From Buddleja alternifolia (taxonomy: Eukaryota; Streptophyta; Magnoliopsida; Lamiales; Scrophulariaceae), in the NCBI GenBank assembly GCA_019426215.1, contig CM033401.1, positions 10,297,134 to 10,361,133 on the forward strand: 64,000 bases of DNA, read 5' to 3'. The notes below the pieces were generated by a model. The model was not told the DNA's origin and did not search any database. It saw nothing but the letters and a program-made list of their open reading frames with translations. The position numbers and the translations under genes were made by a program. Shown one piece after another: positions 11,651 to 24,623 of the stretch. Every line of letters starts with the position of its first letter. Positions within the stretch are counted from its first letter, which is position 1.

Positions 11651-12183
11651 GCGCAAAGTGCCTATTTAAGCCATTTTGATGGTACAAAAATGTTTTTTAC
11701 TAAAAATTATATGAAATTTCACAAGTGACATGCACATATATGTCAGAATAGATTGTATATATGAATTGCGTAAATAACATTAGACTTTTATAACCCTAAA
11801 TGTTAATTGAAAAGTGATTTTTTTTGCACGTTTTACACAAACATAGACTTTTTTTTCTAATAAAATTTATGCAAATTAAGTAGTGGCCATTACTTAACAA
11901 TTATCTTCCATTTTTAACATTTAGGACTATAAGTGAAAAAATATATGTTACATAAATTTAAATTTGCAAGTTTGTAAACAATAGAACGGAGAATTACAGA
12001 AAGACATATTATGAGACAACATCTCCAATGTTTTCTACTTTTCTCATCTTGACCAACTGTTAGTATAGTAATTAGTTTTGGTAGGTTGCTCCTGATATCC
12101 TGTACCACCACACACGCACACATTTTTTTCTTTGTAAAGAGACGTCAAGTCTTTACATTTACATCTTTTAGTAAATATTTTGC
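11651..12183. promoter_or_regulatory. Upstream region of the DXS gene
   Basis: AT-rich DNA immediately 5' of the DXS TATA box, the likely proximal promoter by position. I did not find individual binding sites that I would defend. Confidence 0.35.
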
Positions 12184-12190
12184 TATAAAA
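12184..12190 (+). promoter_or_regulatory. TATA box of the DXS gene
   Basis: TATAAAA in the context GCTATAAAAGGG lies 162 bp upstream of the DXS start codon. Transcription would start about 30 bp downstream, giving a 5' leader of about 130 nt that includes the GA repeat. No other good TATA element lies nearer to the ATG. Confidence 0.6.
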
Positions 12191-12314
12191 GGGTCCAACA
12201 GTCTAACTTCTCATTTCGAGCACCAACTTTTTTCTCCTTCATAAAAAACTCATTCTCTTCCTCAAAGAGTCAAGAGTCTCTCCCTCCTGATATATATCAA
12301 TCACAAGCCAGTTT

Positions 12315-12315
<1 letters not shown>

Positions 12316-12346
<31 letters not shown>
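12316..12346 (+). repeat. (GA)n microsatellite in the DXS 5' leader
   Basis: About 15 AG/GA dinucleotides run directly into the A of the DXS start codon. CT/GA runs near transcription starts are common in plant genes and can bind GAGA-type factors. Any effect here is inference. Confidence 0.85.
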
Positions 12347-12349
<3 letters not shown>

Positions 12350-13883
12350 GGTCTTGTGGAGTTATCAGCAGGAACAGTTTCTTCTCATTGCTCCATTCTC
12401 ATGACAGTTCAAACTGGTTATCTTCTTCCACTACCACTACTCTTCCTATCAAAAGGCAAAAGGTTTCTCTCTCTCTACTCTCTCTCTCTCTAAGTCATAT
12501 GTATGTATATATATATATATATTATATGATGCTGTGGTATGACTTATGAGTTGTGCTTCAATGTCTTTTTCACTTCTCAGTATGATAGCACTAATATTTT
12601 TCGTGGGGTTGATGGTTTGAGATGGTAGCTTTCCCGACCTATGAGCTTCAATCCTACTCATAGAAGTGGCTAAGTGACTCACTTGTGTCTCTAAATTCTT
12701 TAGACTTGCGTTGGTTTGAACCAAGAGCCCTCATAATATCTTGTAAAGACAAGTTGGAGTTTGAGCTTGAATTAGGAGAAGAGACTTGTGGCTTAGGTGG
12801 GAAAGGAGGTGGTGGTCCTTGATTATACTCTTGATTGTTACCTTGATGATTCTCTTGATAGTTGGGACTATTTGAATTTCTAAAACTAGTTCGGGTGATC
12901 CTTTCAACCGAAATTATAAGAGTTTGAGTAGGGATCACACAAGAATTTTGCATTTTGCATCATAGGTCTTTAAGATCTCCTGCATGTTTTTAAAGCGTTT
13001 GAAAGCACGTTGAAAATTTCACCGACATTAGCCCTGCGGCGCTCAAGTTAGAAAAATAACGAGAGGAATTGAATAATTGTTCCATAAGAACATCTCACCC
13101 CCTTTTCCAATATTTTTTTTTTCAATTCTATACGAAGGAGATATTCTAACTGACAAACTCGGACTGATAGTTTTTTAATCATGGGTTACACAGACCTATA
13201 AGATTCCAACACTACAAGAAAATTGAGTATTGACAATGAAAATATAAGCCATGGCTTATAACCGTGGTCTATAACGGTCTAAGCTCATGGGTAGATTGGC
13301 CGTGGTAGATGTTTCCTATAGCCACACTAAAGTTAACCATGGTGAAAAATAATGCTAACTATTTTAAGCACTAACTAGCCATGGTAGAAGAAATGTTAAC
13401 CTATCACTTTTTTACCATGGCTAAAAGTCATGGTCTTTACAGAACAAAACATTGACCATGGCTATAAGCCATGGTAAATGTTTTGGCCATACTTGCAAAT
13501 ACCACGACCAAAGCCGTAGTAAAGCCGTGGTCAATTGATTTTAATTATGGCAAAGGGACTTTTCACCATCTCATATTGACATGAGCAATAATCATTGTTT
13601 TTGTAGTGCAAATAATAACAAAAAAATCACTGACAGCTTGAGATTGAACTCATGATCTCCCATGTAAAAATAGAAGCTGACACTATTAGACTAACAAACT
13701 AAGTGTCCTTTCTAATATTAAGTATAAAGAACAGTACTTATGTTTCCAGTACTAGGGCCCAAGAAACTCTAATTATTATATGTTTGATGGGCCTGAATTA
13801 TAGTTTAGCTAATCTAATATCGTAATACTTACATTACTGGTCTAAGTGTTCAATTCGGTCCAATAAAATAACTCTACCCAAAT

Positions 13884-13917
<34 letters not shown>

Positions 13918-15787
13918 ACTATGAAGATGAAGGTTTTGATTCAATGTTTCTATGTATTACCCGCCTAAATCCAATAGAATTGGATCATTACTCTTCTTCT
14001 TATTTTCCTTTTTCCATTTTTATTTTGCAGTTTTGTGGGGTAGCGGCTGTTAAACAGGACAGTACTAATAGTACCAGTGACAATAGCGATATCATAAATG
14101 TGAATGGAAGGGTGAGAAGAAGTCTTAATTTCAGCGGAGAACAGCCTTCAACTCCTATTTTGGATACCATAAACTATCCCATTCACATGAAAAACCTCTC
14201 CCTCCAGGTAAATAAAAAATCTGGATTTTTCATGTACAATCAATTAGCCTTGGCCATTGAGGGTTGAAAAACGAAACAAATTGAAAATAAATTCCTAAAA
14301 AATTGTTTGAATTATATATATATATATATACACGCTAGATTTTATACTAGACAACATCGAGCCTCGAGAATCAAATCTTACATAGCAACGTATATATAGG
14401 TTAACAATTAATAAAATACTAGCAGGACATCGTGACAAAACATGAGGTACTGATTACATATATACAAATAATTATATATACATATATATTATGTGATTTA
14501 TTTATATATAATTTGCAAAATCAAAAGTTTGATTCAAGCTTGATAACTATCATCGAAAAATTTATTTATATGGGTACTAAATCATATTATTTTAGTTTCA
14601 GAAATAATAATACATAATCGGTAAATTTAATAAAACGGATATTAAGAAATAAAATCATTGATAAATACCAATAATAAGAGAAATCGATATAGAAAAGTTA
14701 TAGTTTTTTCAAAATTATACTTGTAAGTTGTAACTACCTTACCTTACCTTAAAATTCAAATTTTGAATATTTTAGATTATAAAAATTAACAACTATATTT
14801 ATCCAGAATTAAATAAAAAATATATATATTAAATTACTTATGTGAGTTCAATTAGATCATTCATTGTATGCTTACTCGGATGACTTTCAAAATTGTAATT
14901 TATTATATATAAATATGCAATTTTAATATTGGGCTGTTTGAGTTTTGACTATTTTTGTTTTCAAGCTCGACATTTAAAAGATCGACCAACATGAAATCAA
15001 CTTAATTAATTAGTTTGACATAGTTGTCTAATATTTTGTACTTGTTTAACAAATTGAAACGTTACCGCTAAAAAAATGAAATACAAAAAGTAGTGGAAAA
15101 AGGAAAACAAGTCAAATTGACAATCATTGCCTACATATATGGTTGTTTTGTTGCCATTGGCATAGGGAAAAGTTGTGCAATTTATGTTACATAATATTGA
15201 ATCAAAATTGCACATAACCCAAGTTTCGGGACTAAAATTGCACATGATCTAAGTTTGTTCATTTCCATAATCATATAATATGAGATCTTATTTCTAGAAA
15301 TGATATACACATAATTTGTTTGTCTATATATATATGTCCATTTATTTTACTTTACTAATCTATATTGTGGCATATCTAATCGATAGTACAATTAGTACAA
15401 TCTCACTCAAAATTAAAGTTGTTGTGATTGGGTGTTATTTATTAATCTTTTGTAACATTTGGACAAAATAAAGGAAAATAAATTAAAAGGAAAAGAAAGA
15501 AAACAAAATTATGAGAATAAATAATTACTTCAAAAAAATCAAATTGAAAGTCGTGTACAATTTGGTCCTGTAACTTATAATTTTGATTCCCAAGAGCGAA
15601 ATAACGGTGCACGTGAGAGGCACACGCTATTTCCGTCTAAGAACTACCAGATATTGGTAAGTTCTATAATATTGGGATGAAAATTGCACATATTCTGGGA
15701 CTAAAAATGCATTTTTTCCCATCATTTTACAATAACAATTTTGACTCCAGAAACAAGTATAATACATTGAGTACATAATTGTTGCCC

Positions 15788-15855
<68 letters not shown>

Positions 15856-16227
15856 TGTAAATACATTAAAAAAAATGAAGTTTGACCAATTAACCACAAA
15901 AGAGCAATGCTATATTTTAGAGAGTTCAAGTAGATGTGAAAAGTCCATATTAACCTTGGCTTATTTATTTTTTCATTTTAGGAACTAGAAAGATTGACGG
16001 AGGAAATAAGGGAAGAGTTGGTGTATACAGTTTCTAAAACAGGAGGGCATTTAAGTTCAAGCCTAGGTGTGGCTGAGCTCACTGTTGCACTTCATCACGT
16101 ATTCAATACTCCCGATGATAAAATTATATGGGATGTTGGTCATCAGGTACACTACAAAATTCATGTTTTTTCTCATTTAATTAAATTAAACATTTTTCTC
16201 ATCTTCAAATCATCTTTTTTATTGTTC

Positions 16228-16266
<39 letters not shown>

Positions 16267-19200
16267 CGCTAGATCAAAATAGTACCGAAGTTTTCAATTT
16301 TGATAATACTCTATAATCTCTCGTGACTCAAGTCGGATCCCAAATTTTTGTGCATATCATGGGACACATCTTTCCTGAGCTTCCCAATTTTGACCCGGGT
16401 ACTATTTTCGTTGTTCACACAGATGATATTTACCTTTGTATTTTTGTTTGTCCGAAATAATTGTTGTATAATTTTACAAGAAAACATTTATTGTTAAAGT
16501 GTTCATTTTGCCCTTCAATGTATAGTTAATGTATTGAACTTAATTTTTTTTTTTTATATTGAATAATGAATTTTACTTCTGTCTACAAAACAAGCAAATC
16601 AAAATCATCTTGTGCATGTCCTATAAAAGGCAAATATATTTAAACAGAATTATTTTGAATATATTAAATCTCTCAAATACATTTGAAAAAGGCAAATCCG
16701 GGGGTTTAATTGGCAGGCATATCCACACAAAATCTTGACGGGAAGAAGGTCGAAAATGCATACAATTCGAAAGACATTTGGGTTAGCAGGGTTCCCAAAG
16801 AGAGAAGAAAGTGAACATGATGCCTTTGGAGCTGGTCACAGTTCTACTAGTATTTCAGCTGGTCTAGGTAAGCATATCCTCTTTTTTTTTCTGCCTTATA
16901 AAAAGAGAAAAAAACGTGATTTTTTCGAATTAATAACTTATAAATATAAACTCTTATATCTTATATAAGATTAAAATATAGATATTATGCTTAAATAATC
17001 AATTAAAAAATTTAATGATTTAAACACACTCATTAAGTATGCCCAGACGACTACACAAGTTGCATTTTAGATTACAATTCTCAAGTAGAAGGGAGAATTG
17101 CATTTAATATTGGTACACAAGGAAATGGTCCTTCACAATATTGGTCCCAAGCTTTACACGACTGCAAAATTAGTCCGTTATAATAAAACAATGTTGCGAA
17201 TTCGGTCTACAGTGCACGAGTAAGCTCATGCACATAACCCTGCCGTAAGTCACCAGTCAAATACTTTGAGACTAATTTTGCGATCGCCTATTTCTTATTG
17301 GACTAATATTGCAATTCTACGTTCGTACGTAGAATTATATTTGGTAGTCATTATTTCCCTTAGCCGTTCTCCTTATATATGTTTTTCTTGTTCGTTCGAT
17401 CAGGAATGGCGGTAGCGAGGGACTTATTAGGGAAGAACAATCACATAATATCAGTGATAGGAGATGGAGCAATGACAGCAGGACAAGCATATGAAGCAAT
17501 GAACAATGCTGGATTTCTTGATTCAAATCTTATTATCATATTGAATGATAACAAACAAGTTTCGTTGCCCACAGCCACTGTTGACGGCCCTGCTCCTCCC
17601 GTCGGAGCTTTAAGCAAAGCCTTAACAAGATTACAAGCAAGCAGGAAATTTCGCCAACTCCGTGAAGCTGCAAAAGTACGTAAAACATTCGAAGAATCAC
17701 AATTTTGGTCCAATAAAAGTAACGGGGTTACATTTTTCTTCTCTTAAAAGCAATAACTTGCAATCTCAGTTACTAACTTATATTTTTTTTAAGAACCTTT
17801 TTTTCCGGATACTAAATATCCACGAATTAGGCATGTAGCATTTTACTATCGCAATTTGGGGATTTTTCAATTATTTGAGGAAATATGACACTTAAAAGTG
17901 CACCTTTGGAGCAAAATATAACTTGTTAGTAGTTTGCAGGATAAAAAGTGCTACTTTGCTAACTTTTATGATTAAAATTGTGAGTTAATTGGGATAAAAT
18001 TGCAATTTTAGTACTATGAATTGAGGTATAATGTCCTTTTTTATCCTCATGTCAGGAACACATCATGATTTTCTTTCGAAGTTGAAAAATCCCCAATTTT
18101 AGATATTATATACCAATCACATGACTTTTCCGATGATATCCAAATACTTTAGCCACATTTATCCTCAAATTGAAAATGAAAGATTAAATTACTGTACTAA
18201 TTCAATGTCGATTTTCAGTGGACGAAAAATACCAGACTCCTCTACTTACGGGACTAAATTTACAATTTTGCCATAAAACATTTGTCATTTCTACTTTCTA
18301 TCGTAAAGAAGCTCAATTTAATGAAATTATTTGGTCTAGTTTAGCATCAAATTAAGCTTTCTTAACTATTAACAGGGCATGACCAAGCAAATGGGAAATC
18401 AAGCCTATGAAGTGGCTTCAAAGGTAGACACTTACATGAGAGGGATGGTGGGAAAACCTGGAGCTTCCCTTTTTGAAGAACTTGGGATATATTACATTGG
18501 TCCTGTTGATGGCCATAGCATAGAAGATCTTGTTCATATTTTCAATAAGATTAAGGAGATGCCTGCGCCTGGACCCGTTTTGGTCCACATTATAACCGAA
18601 AAAGGCAAAGGATACCCTCCGGCCGAAGCTGCTGCTGATAAGATGCACGGTATGGTTTCAAGTTTTATATGTAAATTAAATAAGTCGAGAAAACAGTGGT
18701 GAAAGAAATTGTAATCTAATCACAGAGGGTGAAATTGTAATATGTGTTTACTGACGGGAAATTATGGTACCATATATCGGGGGTATTTTTCTTAATTAGG
18801 TCTTACAATGGTGGTGTGTATATAATTTTTACCCAATTTTATAATTAAATTGAATAGAATTCAAAATTGTTCCCCTCCAAATTCTTGAACTGCCTTAGCA
18901 AGCGAGTCAAAATATCTGTCTCGTCCCAAAACCTAAAATTCTGCCTCTGCCGTGTTTCTATTACGATTAATTACGAGGTATTAAGACTAAAAAACTTTAG
19001 TTTTGCAGGTGTGGTGAAGTTTGATCCTAAAACGGGAAAACAGATGAAATCTAAAACGAACACAAAATCATATACTCAATATTTTGCGGAGTCTTTAATA
19101 GCTGAGGCAGAGCAGGATGGCAAGATTGTGGCTATTCATGCAGCTATGGGAGGCGGAACCGGCCTCAATCTTTTCCAGAAACGGTTTCCAGACAGATGTT

Positions 19201-21313
19201 TCGATGTCGGGATAGCAGAGCAACATGCTGTCACATTTGCTGCTGGCCTAGCAACTGAAGGTCTCAAGCCCTTCTGTGCTATTTACTCATCTTTTCTGCA
19301 GAGGGGTTATGATCAGGTAAAAAGAAGTAAAACATGTGCAATATCTTTGTTACTTTTATATCTTGCTTTTCACACTGGGTCCTCTATTTCAAAATTGTGT
19401 TTCATCTCATATTACATTTGATATGCAGATAACACGTGTACTAAATCCATTTCACTATAATTTAGGAAAACAATTATACTCGTGTTTTGAATATAATAAA
19501 TGGAATAGAGGATGAAACACGTGCATTAAGTGAGAGAATAGAGGGTTGGAGGTGGCAGTCACCTCCCTTTACTCATTGAAAATTTCAAGTTTTGTATGCT
19601 AATTCGTAGCCTTAAATGCTTCTTTGAATAACTCCGATTTTTTTTTCCCAAGTCATTTTCGTTGTCTTTTCAATTAGCGACTCTAAAATTTCAAAATTTG
19701 ACAAGAAATTGATAAAATGCAGGTGGTTCATGATGTAGATCTTCAAAAACTCCCGGTTAGATTTATGATGGACCGGGCTGGACTCGTTGGTGCAGATGGT
19801 CCGACACATTGTGGAGCCTTTGACACCACATACATGGCTTGTTTACCTAATATGGTCGTCATGGCCCCTTCAGACGAGGCTGAACTCATGCACATGATGG
19901 CCACAGCTGCAACGATTGATGACCGGCCTAGTTGCCTCAGATACCCTAGAGGAAACGGCATTGGAGCACTTCTTCCACCAAACAATAAAGGAACCCCATT
20001 GGAGGTATATACAAATAAGCCCTTTTAAATATTTCACATTGATAATATTTATTTCAGATAATTACCTGCACACCTCTTATTTATCGGCTAATTATGATGA
20101 ACCTCCAAATGTTTTACCAAGATACCGTGTCATATCTTGACAACACAAAAACAAAGTTTGCGAGGTGGAATTATAATATGTTTCTACTAATAGATGAAGT
20201 TATGGTAATTTCTCAAATTAACCTTTAGTTATATACTTTTTAACATTAAAGATCTCACACAAGGGTGTCTATATATGTAATTTATCATTTTATTTATTTT
20301 TCGTCCCCATGACACGATTCTTTTTCTCTCGAGCAGATTGGTAAAGGAAGGATCTTAAGGGAGGGAAGTAGAGTTGCCATTTTGGGTTTCGGAACAATAG
20401 TACAAAATTGTTTAGCAGCAGCACAACTTCTTCAAGATCATGGGATATCTATTACTGTGGCAGATGCAAGATTTTGCAAGCCTCTTGATGGAGATTTGAT
20501 TAAGCAATTGGCTAAAGAGCATGAGGTTCTTGTTACTATTGAAGAAGGATCAATTGGAGGATTTAGTGCACATGTTTCTCACTTCTTGTGCTTAAATGGA
20601 TTACTCGACGGAAATCTTAAGGTAAGAGTTCTACAATTCACTATCTATGAATCAACCTAATTACAAGGTCTAAAGGCCAAACTGAACAAAAGACAACAAA
20701 GTAACCTAAAATAGGAAAACCCTCGCCAGACTCGATCTGATCAAATCCAAATGTAATTCATAAAGTAAGTGAATTATATTTACCATGCCAGACTAGAATC
20801 CCAGAATCTTTATATTACAAGAAAACAAAATAAATAAAACGAATTATGTATTTTAAGTAATAAGAACATTTTATCACAATAATAATTTATAAATGTTTAA
20901 AGGTGACAATAATTGTATGTAAGTTGTCGTTGCTATCATCATCACACATGTATAGTAATAGCTCATCGCCAAAATTATTTTGTGGCTCATTTTGTGTCAA
21001 ATGTTTAGTTTTGTTGTACATGTGTCGGCAATTTAGACACGAATTACCTCAACACTATTAAGTTTGTGAAAATTATTATTATTGCAATATTGCTATTTTT
21101 TTTTTTTGATTAAGTGACGATTTTGACACTATCACTAATATTATTCTTTCCATGTTATAGTGGAGGCCAATGGTGCTCCCCGATAGGTACATTGACCATG
21201 GAGCTCAAGATGACCAGATCGAAGAGGCCGGGCTCAGCCCGAAGCATATTGCAGCCACTGTTTTGTCAGTGATTGGAGAAGGCAAAGATAGTCTTCAGTT
21301 ACTTAACCTGTAA
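12346..21313 (+). CDS. DXS: 1-deoxy-D-xylulose-5-phosphate synthase (DXS), probably type 2
   Basis: DXS joins pyruvate and glyceraldehyde 3-phosphate, using thiamine diphosphate, to make DXP. This is the entry and a flux-controlling step of the plastid MEP pathway. I spliced ten exons at GT/AG sites: 12346-12462, 14031-14207, 15982-16146, 16717-16867, 17404-17675, 18376-18649, 19009-19316, 19723-20004, 20337-20621, 21161-21313. Frames join cleanly to 727 codons plus stop, the usual plant length. Residues 1 to about 60 are Ser/Thr-rich and resemble a transit peptide. Key residues are present: GGHLSSS (His121), GHSSTS (His194), the GDG...NN thiamine-diphosphate motif (223-238), and catalytic Glu456 in DVGIAEQH. 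The C-terminal transketolase domain is complete. The ATG follows a TATA box and a GA leader. The type 2 assignment (isoform linked to specialised isoprenoids) rests on remembered similarity and needs a tree. Introns 1 and 2 are large and carry transposon debris; no exon is damaged. Confidence 0.96.
12551..12953 (-). pseudogene. Gypsy-type retrotransposon gag fragment in DXS intron 1
   Basis: Two minus-strand frames join end to end. The first is Asn/Gln/Pro-rich ([16 protein letters not shown], then PPPPFPPKP) and ends in SLQDIMRAL. The second carries [16 protein letters not shown] and [11 protein letters not shown]...[10 protein letters not shown]. The SIKNLE-Q-LA and GKLPSQT-NP-E--SAI-LRSGK pattern is typical of the gag/protease-proximal region of plant Ty3/gypsy elements of the Athila/Tat type. 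A frameshift near 12720 separates the halves, and there are no LTRs. It is antisense to DXS. Confidence 0.65.
13210..13608. mobile_element. CACTA-type MITE in DXS intron 1
   Basis: The element begins CACTACAAGAAAA (13210) and ends TTTTTGTAGTG (13608). It is flanked on both sides by the 3-bp target duplication CAA (13207-13209 and 13609-13611). The interior has many inverted CCATGG/GCCATGGT/CCGTGGT motifs of the subterminal-repeat kind and no coding. At 399 bp it is a non-autonomous En/Spm derivative. Confidence 0.85.
13635..13710 (-). repeat. Degenerate tRNA-like sequence in DXS intron 1
   Basis: The minus strand reads TAGTCTAATAGTGTCAGC then, about 25 bases on, ATGAGTTCAATCTC. The layout matches the A-box/B-box-like sites at 8920 and 10280. 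Not a functional tRNA. Confidence 0.35.
15789..15853. repeat. (CA)n(TA)n compound microsatellite in DXS intron 2
   Basis: About 15 CA units pass into about 16 TA units just upstream of exon 3. The opposite-strand low-complexity frame here is an artefact. Similar pure TA runs lie at about 13885-13916 (intron 1) and 16231-16264 (intron 3). Confidence 0.9.
17092..17323. mobile_element. Possible small MITE in DXS intron 4
   Basis: GAGAATTGCATTTAATATTGG at the left is mirrored by GGACTAATATTGCAATTCTA at the right. Related phrases (GGACTAAAATTGCA) recur in introns 2 and 5. The ends are imperfect and no target duplication was found. Confidence 0.35.
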
Positions 21314-21520
21314 TTTGATTGCTTCCTGGAGAGAGCAAATTTAGATTTCAAAATTAAAGGTTAATTAATTCTCTAGGACTGTCATTTTATATGTCCTGCA
21401 AATATGGACAGGTTGCTCATATGATGCGAACTCATGAGAGGGAAATAATAAATTCTTCATAAGCATCTTAGTTTAGTATTTAAGACAAGTTGTCTTATAG
21501 AAGCTTCAATAAATTAATGC
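21314..21520 (+). terminator. DXS 3' untranslated region with poly(A) signals
   Basis: AATAAA hexamers at 21447-21452 and 21508-21513 lie 130-200 bp past the DXS stop codon. They are the likely polyadenylation signals; which one is used cannot be told. Confidence 0.5.
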
Positions 21521-22335
21521 CAATAATATGTATCTCAAATCGAATATTATGTAGTTCATTCATAAGTTATCAAAGAAAAATATCTGGTGCTCTATGAACT
21601 ATTGTAGATAGTTTAGTGCGTAGTTCTTTATTGCAACACTATATATGTTGTTTTTTGAATCTATTATAGTTTCATAGTTCAATTGAAGATAAGGCACAAA
21701 TAATTAGGACTCAAGCATTTTGTGCTTATATGTAACATTTTTCATTTTTCTTGTTTTTTATGTGAACTAGTAAAGTGCATATGCATTGCACATGAACAGC
21801 ATATTTCATACATATATTTAAACAAGAGATTTTATTTAAAATATTATATAATTATTTGCTATAATAAAGATGATGGTAAAATTATCAATATATCATAATG
21901 GTAAGTACGTTTTCATAAAAAATTTAGTGGTGTATTGTCAAAATATAATGTGTATGCTATAACACCTATTAAAGAAAAATATTCAATAGAAATTATTAGT
22001 TCTTAATATTAGATATCATTAAAAGGGGACCTTTGAGTTTGCCTGCAGTTTCAGGTGAAGAATTTCAAGAAAATATAGAGTCTCAAATGTTGTTAATTTA
22101 ATTATTTAATTAAGTAAAAGTAGTTAATGACTTAATGTAGACTTTCAAATAATTATTTAGTCATTTAAAGAAAGGTGGTAATAAATCCAAGTAAGGGTAA
22201 TATTGTAATATCACAATTGGTAATTAATTAAACACTATTCTCCTTTTATTAATAGTACTTTATTAATTCTAACTTAATAATACCATACCATTAATATTGA
22301 TTGAATAAAATAATTAATTACAGTAATTAAATATA
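21521..22335. other. Intergenic, nothing recognised
   Basis: AT-rich noncoding DNA downstream of DXS without recognisable repeats or genes. Confidence 0.5.
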
Positions 22336-23400
22336 TATTATTATAATCAATACTTATCCCTTTTGATAATTTTCACTCCAAGTGAAATTACCAAAATACC
22401 CTTCAATAAGTTAAACTCCTTGATTATATCATCTTTACGTAGTGCGACTCTCTAGGCTTGTCTTGATTGGCATTGGGAGGATTCCAAGGATATAGTTATC
22501 ACCAAGCCATTCCGTGAAGCTATACCGAAACCCAATCAAGTACGAGATGAATATTTCATCACGAACCTTTATGTTATAAATACCATATGAATATAAACTC
22601 TTCACTAACGCAACCCGATCAAGTAAGAGTCATGAAACGTCAAACTCATAAAACTTGTACTGTACTTAATAATCATACTGATGTAAAATTACCAAACTGC
22701 CCTTCATATCCAATATAAGTCAGTCATTAATACTTTGGTCAAAGACTTTAATTTCACAACACCTATGATGTACAGGTTGGTTCTCCTTTACTTTTGAGAC
22801 AGTGAATCTCCTATTAGCAGTCCATTTCCCATTGTCAAACGCACCAATTGAATCGTACTTCGAGGTTGACCCCACCAACGAGTGATTGGGCCTAACTACT
22901 CTAATAACTTATTCAATGGTACGAGCACAATGTAAATCACTCCTCAGGTCTAAAGTTCACTTATACTATTATAATGGTAATTCTCATCATTGACTGTCAC
23001 TGAGTAAAAACTCATGTGATAGGATTACAACGAGTCAAGTTCAAATATGTTAACTCTGTTAACCATATTCATGACACCAGTTCCCACTATCCAATTAGTT
23101 TAAAACTTAGCACTTTTCTTGTCAAAACAAGTGTCATACGAGTTGAATCTAAACGCCCAATTTAGATTCTTTGACTCGCTAACCATCTTTATAAGATCAA
23201 GCACTTAACTCCACCAGTGCTCCTACTTATCAAATAAGCAGTGGTGAGTACACCTCGATCTTAAGGACCTAGTTGTTCAATACATTCAGTGCCACTATTA
23301 GATTTATAAGAACAAATTCAATGTCTTTTATTAACCAATAATAATGTTCAGACAATATAAATAAAACTTCCTCTTAAATCTAATTCCTCAATGGCATAGA
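22336..23400 (-). other. Probable retrotransposon-derived noncoding DNA
   Basis: This stretch is less AT-rich and more evenly composed than its surroundings and lacks open frames. In style it resembles the long untranslated 3' internal regions of plant copia/LARD elements read on the minus strand. I found no LTR pair, primer-binding site or target duplication, so the call is tentative. Confidence 0.3.
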
Positions 23401-24049
23401 GGGCATAACACTTAACAATTTGTGTGTTAATACATGATTTGTAGAGTTTTTAATTAAAATGGATGACAATGAATCTAATCATTTGTTAGGTAATAATGTA
23501 AATATGAAAAATAAAATTTTATTTTATTTCACTCATTTTTTCCTTAGTATTGTAGGACGAAATTATTTTTTATTTGTGAGGTCACAATGTAAATGACAAT
23601 AGCATTCTTTGTATTATTTATAGTGGTGTTTCTATATATTGTAGGCAAAATTGATTTTAACATATTTACACTAAACATATATAACAAGATAAGACCAAGG
23701 GTATTCAGGATCTTTCTTTTACACAATAAAGGACTTTTTTGTTGTGTTAACAAAGTAAAATGAAAGTTGGAATGCCAATAATATCAAAAATAAAAAATTT
23801 GTAGGGGGCAAAATGTGAAAAATTAAAATTTTGTAGGGCAAATTGTTTTTTTTCAAAATTGAGGGGGGCGGTGGCCCCACTAGCCCCCTTCCCCTCCCTC
23901 CGTCTCTGGATCAGATCTTGTTAGATTCCAATTTTTCGGAAATATCAAACTAATTTTTGAAAGCCACTATATTTATGTTTTACACTGATGAGTATATTTA
24001 AACTTTGTAGATTATGGTACTTTATCTTAATAAAACGACTGATTTGACA

Positions 24050-24463
24050 ACTACAACAAAAAATAATATTAGTGACAAAATTGGAATTGACAATATTAAA
24101 GTTGTCACTAGATATATATAATGAGTGACAATAATTTTTGCATTGTCACCAAAAAAAATTTTAGTGACAAAAATTTCTTTGAAATTGTTATTATTGACAA
24201 TTAGTGACATATTTATAGTGACAACTATAATTGTTATCACTAAATTATCATTAAAGGTGTGTTACTAATTGTCAATAGTGACAACAAATTCTTTCTCACT
24301 AAGTATCAAGAGTGATAAGTTCTATACAAATCTTGTCACTATCAAACATGTAAAACATATTATTGTGACAAAACAAAAAATTTTATCAATAAAAATTTAC
24401 AATTAGTGACAACTTTTATATTGTCACTTGACATTTTGTCATTAATATATTATTTTTTTAGTG
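24050..24463. mobile_element. CACTA-type MITE
   Basis: The left end ACTACAACAAAAAATAATAT and the right end (reverse complement CACTAAAAAAATAATATA) form imperfect inverted repeats. They are flanked by the triplet ACA (24047-24049 and 24464-24466). The interior is full of TAGTGACAA/TTGTCACTA motifs in both orientations, the usual CACTA subterminal pattern. The first C of the left end appears lost. No coding capacity. Confidence 0.65.
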
Positions 24464-24623
24464 ACATTTATAATTATTAGGTACTAGAGAATTTTTTTTC
24501 ACATACCTTTCAAACTGAAATCATTTGAAATTAGATTTTAGTACAGCTTTAAGTATGTTTCAATTGGGGGTTGGCATGTATCGCCCTTTCAATATTTATC
24601 ACTCCAATTAATGTGTTGAGAGT

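Noticed and set aside
15627..15988. Opposing frames over the CA/TA microsatellite
   Set aside because: The peptides consist of dinucleotide-repeat translations, and the region is DXS intron 2.
20880..21150. Another CACTA MITE in DXS intron 9
   Set aside because: Some GTGACAATA-like motifs are present, but no inverted ends or 3-bp duplication could be found.
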